Shown piece by piece: positions 1 to 4,154 of a stretch of 5,006 nt of DNA. The DNA is taken from positions 1 through 5,006 of the forward strand of contig CAZUAY010000286.1 of NCBI GenBank assembly GCA_964618405.1. Direction: 5' to 3'. The position numbers were made by a program, and so were the translations under genes. Positions within the stretch are counted from its first letter, which is position 1. Each line of letters opens with the position of its first letter. The stretch comes from JBBQIY01 sp964618405 (GTDB lineage: Bacteria; Verrucomicrobiota; Kiritimatiellia; RFP12; UBA3636). Under the pieces are notes generated by a model, which saw only the letters and a program-made list of their open reading frames with translations, searched no databases and was not told the DNA's origin.

Positions 1-2
1 GG

Positions 3-188
3 GCGGAAATAATTTACATGGATTTTTCAAGTACAACAATTAGGCAAGATGCAATAGGAAGTTTTAGGAACAATGCAATTGGAATTTGTGACGCGATTTT
101 AGATAATCCTCAACGCACCCTGCTCTCTGTGATATTCCCATGTGCAGCTCCGTCTATTAGTGTTGTAAATTGGGTGTTGTATGAGTAG
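3..188 (+). CDS. C-terminal part of an unrecognised protein (5' end outside the window)
   Basis: An open frame enters from the left edge and runs 61 codons to a TAG at 186-188, while the other two + frames hit stops within the first 45 bases. The visible residues include EIIYMDFSSTTIRQDAIGSF and then a more hydrophobic tail, LLSVIFPCAAPSISVVNWVL, ending in YE. I see no recognisable motif. An in-frame ATG at 18 could be an internal start, but it has no clear ribosome binding site, so a gene starting outside the window is more likely. The next gene on the same strand begins 24 nt after the stop with a strong Shine-Dalgarno sequence, so the two are probably co-transcribed. Base composition is as AT-rich as that of the neighbour. 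Function unknown. That this is coding is inferred from frame openness, amino acid composition and the spacing to the next gene. Confidence 0.6.
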   Translation, partial: AEIIYMDFSSTTIRQDAIGSFRNNAIGICDAILDNPQRTLLSVIFPCAAPSISVVNWVLYE

Positions 189-212
189 TATTTACTTAGA
201 AAAGGAGCTTGT

Positions 213-635
213 ATGAAGATGGTGCATGTCATTACGTCTGTTTCTGTTGTATTTTTTCTATCTTTGTTTACTTTCGTTTTTGTGGTTAGAAATCATTCAG
301 CGAACGTCCGGGAGCAGATATATGTTCAGGATTTTTCAACAATTCTTCATGCATGTCGTGAGTTGATTGACAATAGGGCGATGTTAGCTGACGATTGGGA
401 TCACGATCGAGTTGTTCACAAACACGCGATTGTTTTAACTCGAAAAAGAAGGCCGTATGATGTAAAAATCCCAAAACCTATACGGGATCTTAATCCTTAT
501 TATATTGCGGTTCATAATGATCATGTGTTTATTAACATGGGGACAGCACCAAGAAACGGAATTCTTGGTTTTTCCACAAACGCAACACAATACGGAACTG
601 TGCAGCTCGTCGACGGTTTGTGGTTCTGGAATTAG
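213..635 (+). CDS. Small membrane-anchored hypothetical protein
   Basis: 140 residues. Residues 5-25 form one long hydrophobic segment rich in V, F and L, preceded by a Lys, so this is probably a single-span inner-membrane anchor or uncleaved signal with the rest outside. The soluble part carries several aromatic residues and ends in GTVQLVDGLWFWN. The arrangement of a PKPIRDLNPYYIAV stretch, an F-I-N-M strand and a terminal DGLWFW reminds me of short hypothetical proteins in PVC and planctomycete genomes, but I cannot name a family. AAAAGGAG lies at 200-207, 5 nt before the ATG. A second ATG at 219 would also give workable spacing, so the start could move by two codons. The gene follows the 3-188 frame by 24 nt, probably in one transcript. 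No enzymatic motif is visible and function is unknown. Confidence 0.75.
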   Translation: MKMVHVITSVSVVFFLSLFTFVFVVRNHSANVREQIYVQDFSTILHACRELIDNRAMLADDWDHDRVVHKHAIVLTRKRRPYDVKIPKPIRDLNPYYIAVHNDHVFINMGTAPRNGILGFSTNATQYGTVQLVDGLWFWN

Positions 636-766
636 TAACACAATGGCAAGAAGTCATACTGACGATTGCTGAAAAAGAAAAGCAGTAGAACAAAATAAGA
701 CAGGCTTTTAAAATGTTATATGCAGTTTTTCCACCAGAGAGAGGGAGATAGAGAATTCGGAATAAA

Positions 767-784
767 TTGGGGTCTGTCCCCTAA
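767..784. repeat. REP-like hairpin containing GGGGTCTGTCCCC
   Basis: GGGG (769-772) pairs with CCCC (778-781) around a TCTGT loop, and the element is bordered by TT and TAA. Seen from the - strand it reads TTTAGGGGACAGACCCCAA. I recall this short word as a recurrent intergenic element in PVC, deltaproteobacterial and related genomes, often near REP-associated Y1 transposases. That association is from memory and was not searched here. Only one copy occurs in the window and no transposase is present, so it would be a solo, non-autonomous copy. Confidence 0.5.
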
Positions 785-796
785 AGAATATTCGCT

Positions 797-814
797 GACG
801 GCGCGCCCTCCGTC
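797..814. repeat. GC-rich hairpin
   Basis: GACGG (797-801) pairs with CCGTC (810-814) around the 8-nt loop CGCGCCCT. It lies 15 bases beyond the REP-like hairpin and may be part of one composite structured element. There is no T tract on either side, so it is not a textbook intrinsic terminator. Confidence 0.4.
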
Positions 815-843
815 GCAGCGTACATCGGGTCATCCAAACAGTC

Positions 844-858
844 GGATGCCGCGCATCC
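844..858. repeat. Perfect 6-bp stem hairpin with 3-nt loop
   Basis: GGATGC (844-849) and GCATCC (853-858) are exact inverted copies around CGC. It is the third hairpin within 90 bases between two converging transcription units. It could stabilise 3' ends or block read-through, but it lacks a T tract. Confidence 0.4.
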
Positions 859-882
859 AGGCGCAACCGTAGCGAAACCCTC

Positions 883-908
883 GACGCTTCCGATGCTTTG
901 ATGCTTCG
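883..908 (+). repeat. Short degenerate tandem repeat (three units)
   Basis: Three consecutive units, GACGCTTCC, GATGCTTT and GATGCTTCG, follow one another at 883-891, 892-899 and 900-908. They are near-identical 8-9-mers. The repeat lies in non-coding sequence next to the hairpin cluster and is probably a small slippage-generated array. Confidence 0.4.
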
Positions 909-979
909 AATAATTCGTTACCATCAACATCAAAACCTTCGCATTTCAAATGATTCACAAGAACTAACAAATACGCTGA

Positions 980-1063
980 GTCTCGACGTTCAGCACGATC
1001 AAAGAAGGCCGTATCGTCGACGTTCGCGAATACGAAGAACAACTCCGCGCACACCGCGGATAG
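980..1063 (+). pseudogene. Possible remnant: orphan C-terminal tail of a lost gene
   Basis: Just after a TGA at 977-979, a + frame runs 27 codons to a TAG at 1061-1063. It reads VSTFS, then TIKEGRIVDVREYEEQ and LRAHRG. The composition (acidic/basic amphipathic, K-E-G-R-I-V-D-V-R-E-Y) looks far more protein-like than the shadow frames around it. It resembles the closing strand and helix of small alpha/beta proteins, for example SnoaL-like folds, but the match is too short to assign. No start codon or ribosome binding site is present. It ends 2 nt before the stop codon of the convergent GH32-like gene. A decayed gene end is an inference, and chance is possible. Confidence 0.25.
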
Positions 1064-1064
1064 T

Positions 1065-1083
1065 GTCAATCAACTTCATTGAC
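1065..1083. repeat. Inverted repeat across the stop codon of the GH32-like gene
   Basis: GTCAAT (1065-1070) and ATTGAC (1078-1083) are exact inverted copies with a 7-nt loop. The TGA stop of the - strand gene (1066-1068) lies inside one arm. It may be a weak 3'-end hairpin or a coincidence of the VNEVD-stop codons. Confidence 0.25.
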
Positions 1084-2331
1084 GAGCACCCGTGCCTCCT
1101 CTTCGTGCGCTTGCATTTCCTGCACGGCAAAATAGATCAGCTCTCCGGCCTCATCTGTCTTGGCTTCTAAGAATGCCATCGTGCCCCCATATCCTTCGGT
1201 TCTCGTAAAGCCGGTAAAAATAATGCGGCCCTGGAAAATGGCTGCTTTCGGAACCGAACTGCACGGAATCGTCGGATTTTCAGGCATCTTCCAATCGGTA
1301 AACGGCTTGTCAGAGATGCGATACTCTGCGGTGCCACGATGACTGAAAATCAAATAATACCTACCGCCAAAGGAGAAGTAATCGGGGCATTCTGGCTGGC
1401 TTTCGTCGGACGCGATGTATATGCTGTCCTGCTCTCCCCACGTATCGTCATCGTGCGAGATCAAATGTGCCAAAGCTCCGCGACCATTTGCCACTTCACT
1501 CGTCGTGACAAACATATGAAGAAGACCATCCTCCCCACGTACCACCTTTGGGTCGCGTGCAGCTTCTCTGTCATATTTTTCGCTTAAGATGAAGCGGAAG
1601 TCTGCGTCCTTATGGTAATAGTAACCATCTTCAGAAATTGAGCGTTCAATGGTCGAAGCAGAACCATCGGATTGGCGCACCGTATAGTAGAGGATATGAC
1701 TTCCGTTTTGGTAGATCCAAGATCCGGTGCAGATTGAGCCTTCCATCGGATCGTCGATTTCCACTGCCATTGGATGAATATCCCAATGAATAAGATCGCG
1801 GCTGGAAATATGCTCCCATTGATGCGCACCTTTCCCCCATTTGCTGGAATGGTGATGGCGATCCTTCAAATACAGAACATGATACCGATCTTTGTGCGCA
1901 TAAGGCATGCAGTCACCAACAAAAACGCCATTACCTGGGCGCCAACCTTCTGCCTGTACAAAACTGCCACGCACCTTCAGTTGCTTAGTCCTCTCCGGCA
2001 TAGGAAGGGAAACAAGCGACACGGCCATGACATCTGTTTTAGCATCAGCAAAACATGGATCACCCCAAGGCCATTCTTCATCACAGAGCACATCGTTGAC
2101 ATAGAGCTCGATTCGGTACGGACGATAAATCACGCGAATATCGTCACCAGTCTTTGTCGTTGCACGTAGACAAAGAGGGTCTTCATGGACGGAAAACCAT
2201 GCAGAAAGCACAAGCGTTCCCTCCGCCGCTGTGACCTCTAGTGCCGGAGCACCGTCTTTAGTCAACCGCATCTGACACCGTGTATCGACAACGGTAAAGC
2301 CAACATGCCAAGGTTCTTTTGAAAACAACAT
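1066..2331 (-). CDS. GH32-like glycoside hydrolase (beta-fructosidase family), cytoplasmic
   Basis: 421 residues from the chosen start. The family hydrolyses beta-fructofuranosides such as sucrose, sucrose-6-phosphate and fructans with retention, using an Asp nucleophile, a Glu acid/base and an RDP transition-state stabiliser. Here VGDCMPY (138-144) takes the place of the usual W-x-N-D-P-N-G, making D140 the likely nucleophile. ARDPKV (258-263) supplies the RDP motif, and ECPDY (314-318) supplies E314. WEHISSRDLIHW (172-183) is typical of the blade following the first. Unusually, about 130 residues precede the propeller and look like a beta-sandwich (IELYVNDVLCDEEWPWG, 74-90), a module more often found C-terminal. 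No signal peptide is visible, so action is cytoplasmic. An upstream ATG at 2397 would overlap the kinase gene, whereas the ATG at 2331 has AGAAAGGA 8 nt before it. It follows the kinase by 23 nt as the second operon gene. Exact substrate unknown. Confidence 0.85.
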   Translation of the reverse strand: MLFSKEPWHVGFTVVDTRCQMRLTKDGAPALEVTAAEGTLVLSAWFSVHEDPLCLRATTKTGDDIRVIYRPYRIELYVNDVLCDEEWPWGDPCFADAKTDVMAVSLVSLPMPERTKQLKVRGSFVQAEGWRPGNGVFVGDCMPYAHKDRYHVLYLKDRHHHSSKWGKGAHQWEHISSRDLIHWDIHPMAVEIDDPMEGSICTGSWIYQNGSHILYYTVRQSDGSASTIERSISEDGYYYHKDADFRFILSEKYDREAARDPKVVRGEDGLLHMFVTTSEVANGRGALAHLISHDDDTWGEQDSIYIASDESQPECPDYFSFGGRYYLIFSHRGTAEYRISDKPFTDWKMPENPTIPCSSVPKAAIFQGRIIFTGFTRTEGYGGTMAFLEAKTDEAGELIYFAVQEMQAHEEEARVLVNEVD

Positions 2332-2339
2332 GGAAATGA

Positions 2340-2347
2340 TCCTTTCT
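2340..2347 (-). promoter_or_regulatory. Ribosome binding site that sets the GH32-like start at 2331
   Basis: On the - strand AGAAAGGA lies 8 nt upstream of the ATG at 2331. It sits between the kinase stop (2355-2357) and this ATG. The ATG at 2397 in the same frame has no comparable site and would place 22 extra residues rich in R and K (NRRKTRMIRTER) inside the kinase gene. Confidence 0.7.
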
Positions 2348-2354
2348 GTTCTTA

Positions 2355-3779
2355 TCATTCGCGTTTTTCTTCTATTTTTGAGTGGTACATAACCCATTCG
2401 CCCATGGCATGGAGGGAATCCACCAATCCCGCTGCATATGCCGATACGATTGCAGCACCGAGTGCCGCTTCTTCCTCCTGCTTGGGCAACAAGACCGGCA
2501 GGCTGAATACATCCGCCAAGACTTCCCGTAACGCCGGATTGCGCTGCACTGCATTGCCAGATGCAACGAGCTGCTTGACATGGTCATGCGGCATCATCGA
2601 AAACATCGCGTAAAGCTCCTCTGCCATACCGCGGACGAAACCTGCTGCCAATGCCTGCGGAGTCATTAGATTCGGGTAGATATTCGTCACAGAACCTGCT
2701 GTCGATGCATCGTCTCTCGTGCCGCAGAAGGTCGTTTGTACGTGTAAGCGCTCTCCACGTTCGCGCTCTTCACGAAGGCCTTGCACGGCCAGTCGATTCA
2801 AGGTTTGGTACTGTTCATGATCTGGCAAACCGGCTGCGACAACATAGGCTCGAAAAAACTGCTCCAACATCGCATAAGCGCGACCGCCACACAATGCCGA
2901 GCCACTCACAAGACATCCCTGTTCCGGGAATGGACGCAATTCCACAGATGGATCACGACCAATATCAATATTTTTTTCGATGGCCCAAAGCGAAATCTGA
3001 CTGCCGGTACCGAAATTGACAAGTGCTGTTGTTGAAGGATCACGTACAGCACCCAGAAAACTCGCCTGATTGTCTCCAATTGCAATGGATACCGGAATTT
3101 CACAGTAGGTTCCAACGGGAATACAGGAAGCGGTCACCCCAGGTAGCCAAGCAACGGGAATCTCAGCTTTTGACAATGCCGTCAAGTCAAAGCAGTCGTT
3201 TTGAAAATCAAACAGTCCCAAAGATCCGGCATTTGTCGTATGCATAATCTTTACCGGGGTTTGGCACAGTTTCGATGCAACAAAGTCCGTGATGGTACTG
3301 ATGCGTGCCGTTTCCAAAGGGACCTCGTTGTTCTGTATAAGCGCATACAAGGTCGCCAATCCATAGCCTGATGCTATGCGATACCCGGTCAGTGAAGACA
3401 GCTTCTCACAAGCACTGGGAGAACCAAGCCCCGCGCGTTCATCCTGCCATGTGTAAAGCGGGGACAGTGCGTTCCCATGCAAATCCGTACAGAGAATGCC
3501 ATGCATCTGTCCAGTGACACCAATCGAACGAATCGTCGGATAGCGTGCAACGAGTGTTTCTGTCAGCTTTTGAACGCGCGAAACAATCACATTCACATCT
3601 TGTCGTTTATCTCCAGGAAACGATGCAGGCAGATCGGCATCGTTTAAGATCGTGTAAATGCCAATCGGCTTACCGTCTGAAAGCTGCAAGACAAACGCGC
3701 AGATGGTTGTTGTTCCAATATCAATACCGACACAGCAGGATTCGTCCGTGTCGGCCAAGATTTTTTCTGATACTGTCAT
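2355..3779 (-). CDS. FGGY-family carbohydrate kinase, sedoheptulokinase-like
   Basis: 474 residues from the chosen start. FGGY kinases transfer the ATP gamma-phosphate to a sugar hydroxyl in the cytoplasm. GIDIGTTT (18-25) is the N-terminal phosphate loop, GVTGQMHG (87-94) and TWQDER (110-115) are sugar-site motifs, IGDNQAS (234-240) holds the catalytic base D236, NFGTGS (255-260) is the second phosphate loop, and ASGNAVQRNP (406-415) with EEEAALGAAIV (435-445) forms the nucleotide domain. SGYGLATLYAL, TITDFVASKLC and TTNAGSLGLFDF follow the pattern I know from sedoheptulokinase (SHPK), which makes sedoheptulose 7-phosphate. Xylulose, ribulose or fructose are possible alternatives. The frame also has an ATG at 3848, but those 23 extra residues are hydrophobic, lie outside the family fold and have no good ribosome binding site. 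At 3779 TGAGGA lies 10 nt upstream. It is the first gene of an operon with the GH32-like gene. Confidence 0.85.
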   Translation of the reverse strand: MTVSEKILADTDESCCVGIDIGTTTICAFVLQLSDGKPIGIYTILNDADLPASFPGDKRQDVNVIVSRVQKLTETLVARYPTIRSIGVTGQMHGILCTDLHGNALSPLYTWQDERAGLGSPSACEKLSSLTGYRIASGYGLATLYALIQNNEVPLETARISTITDFVASKLCQTPVKIMHTTNAGSLGLFDFQNDCFDLTALSKAEIPVAWLPGVTASCIPVGTYCEIPVSIAIGDNQASFLGAVRDPSTTALVNFGTGSQISLWAIEKNIDIGRDPSVELRPFPEQGCLVSGSALCGGRAYAMLEQFFRAYVVAAGLPDHEQYQTLNRLAVQGLREERERGERLHVQTTFCGTRDDASTAGSVTNIYPNLMTPQALAAGFVRGMAEELYAMFSMMPHDHVKQLVASGNAVQRNPALREVLADVFSLPVLLPKQEEEAALGAAIVSAYAAGLVDSLHAMGEWVMYHSKIEEKRE

Positions 3780-3789
3780 TACAAAACGA

Positions 3790-3795
3790 TCCTCA
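3790..3795 (-). promoter_or_regulatory. Ribosome binding site that sets the kinase start at 3779
   Basis: On the - strand TGAGGA lies 10 nt before the ATG at 3779. The downstream protein then begins about 15 residues before the first beta-strand of the FGGY fold, as is normal for the family. The upstream ATG at 3848 overlaps the -10-like element of the proposed promoter and could not be translated from a transcript starting there. Confidence 0.6.
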
Positions 3796-3845
3796 GTTTC
3801 ATAGGATGCCGAGGCTAGAAAGAAAAGGGCTAGCCCATTGAACGT

Positions 3846-3879
3846 CATTATCGTTTCATATTTAAAACGGCTTGTCTAG
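3846..3879 (-). promoter_or_regulatory. Probable promoter of the kinase-GH32 operon (box A)
   Basis: Reading the - strand from 3879, the box holds CTAGACAA, CG, AAAT, TGAAAC and GATAATG. TAGACA (3878-3873) resembles a -35 element and GATAAT (3852-3847) a -10. They are 20 nt apart, longer than the usual 16-18 for a housekeeping sigma factor. The same 34-bp arrangement recurs facing the other way at 4026-4059, with 27/34 bases identical. Transcription from here would leave about 60 nt of leader before the kinase ATG at 3779. Conservation of the two boxes is seen directly; promoter function is inferred. Confidence 0.5.
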
Positions 3880-3881
3880 TT

Positions 3882-3915
3882 TTTTCGATTAGCAATTCGT
3901 AACCGCAATCGAAAA
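3882..3915. promoter_or_regulatory. Perfect 9-bp inverted repeat, candidate operator
   Basis: TTTTCGATT (3882-3890) and AATCGAAAA (3907-3915) are exact inverted copies with a 16-bp spacer. The arms are 25 bp apart centre to centre. The left arm ends 3 bases from box A, immediately upstream of the -35-like element, where an activator would sit. A hairpin in RNA is possible, but neither strand has the stem-then-T-tract order of a terminator with a GC-rich stem. The regulator is not in the window. Confidence 0.45.
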
Positions 3916-3916
3916 G

Positions 3917-3940
3917 ACATCCAGCACCCAACATCTAGCA
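3917..3940 (+). repeat. 10-bp direct repeat, candidate regulator site
   Basis: ACATCCAGCA (3917-3926) and ACATCTAGCA (3931-3940) match at 9 of 10 positions with a 14-bp period. They lie next to the 9-bp inverted repeat, between the two divergent promoter boxes. Direct repeats of this size are used by several activator families, but no family can be assigned from this alone. Confidence 0.3.
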
Positions 3941-4025
3941 TATAAAACACACCTCGTCGGTCTGAAAATACGGATGAAGATCATAATGTACTCACAGATT
4001 CTGGTGCAGAGCCAAAAAACCAAGT

Positions 4026-4059
4026 CTAGACAAAACGCCTAAAATGTGAAACTATAATG
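4026..4059 (+). promoter_or_regulatory. Probable promoter of the gene at 4155 (box B)
   Basis: It has the same order as box A but on the + strand: CTAGACAA, CG, AAAT, TGAAAC and TATAATG. TAGACA (4027-4032) and a perfect TATAAT (4053-4058) are 20 nt apart. Starting about 7 nt after the TATAAT, a transcript would carry roughly 90 nt of leader before the ATG at 4155. TATAAT plus conservation with box A supports a promoter; the long spacer is the doubtful point. Confidence 0.5.
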
Positions 4060-4154
4060 TCACTCATACCTCTTTTATAACTGTAGCAAGCCAACAAGCG
4101 ACGCATTATGAAGGGGTTTTCTAGCGGCCCCTGACAAACTATGAAAGGATCGAG

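Larger units (their letters stand above)
636..1065. other. Convergent intergenic region with hairpins and gene remnant, no intact gene
   Basis: About 430 bases separate the end of the + strand block from the end of the - strand operon. Six-frame reading shows only short overlapping frames on both strands with no ribosome binding sites or domain content. The stretch holds a REP-like hairpin (769-781), GC hairpins at 797-814 and 844-858, three tandem copies of a GAYGCTTYS-like unit at 883-908, and a 27-codon gene-like tail at 980-1063. Composition changes from AT-rich before about 770 to GC-rich after it. The hairpins may end transcription from both sides, though none is followed by a clear T tract. 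Confidence 0.6.
3849..4154. other. Divergent intergenic control region
   Basis: About 300 bases separate the - strand kinase operon from the + strand gene at 4155, with no coding frame of note. Visible elements are two outward-facing 34-bp boxes, a 9-bp inverted repeat (3882-3915), a 10-bp direct repeat (3917-3940) and AT-rich sequence. A weak AGGGG/CCCCT pairing (4112-4116 with 4128-4132) lies in the leader of the + strand gene. The symmetrical layout suggests that both transcription units answer to related signals. Confidence 0.55.

Noticed and set aside
638..688. Short + frame reading TQWQEVILTIAEKEKQ just after the 213-635 gene
   Set aside because: It could be an alternative C-terminus after a frameshift, but DGLWFWN followed by a stop looks like a natural end and the extension is too short to judge.
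830..1069. A 79-codon - strand frame containing FFVFANVDDTAFFDRAERRD
   Set aside because: It overlaps the hairpin and repeat region, has no ribosome binding site at 1069 (it would start within the GH32-like stop), and its composition looks like the mirror of the + strand remnant at 980-1063.
898..1170. A 90-codon + strand frame crossing from the intergenic region into the GH32-like gene
   Set aside because: It runs antisense into a well-supported gene, is very rich in Arg and Ile with no domain, and has no ribosome binding site.
2332..2397. Longer start for the GH32-like protein
   Set aside because: The 22 extra residues would overlap the kinase gene, are strongly basic and lack a ribosome binding site; the ATG at 2331 has a good one.
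3780..3848. Longer start for the kinase with a hydrophobic N-terminus that could look like a signal peptide
   Set aside because: A cytoplasmic ATP-dependent kinase should not have one; the ATG at 3779 has a better ribosome binding site, and 3848 lies inside the proposed -10 element.
3846..4059. The two 34-bp boxes as terminal inverted repeats of a mobile element
   Set aside because: The roughly 215-bp interval has no target-site duplication that I can see, and both boxes carry promoter-like hexamers pointing to genes with suitable leaders.
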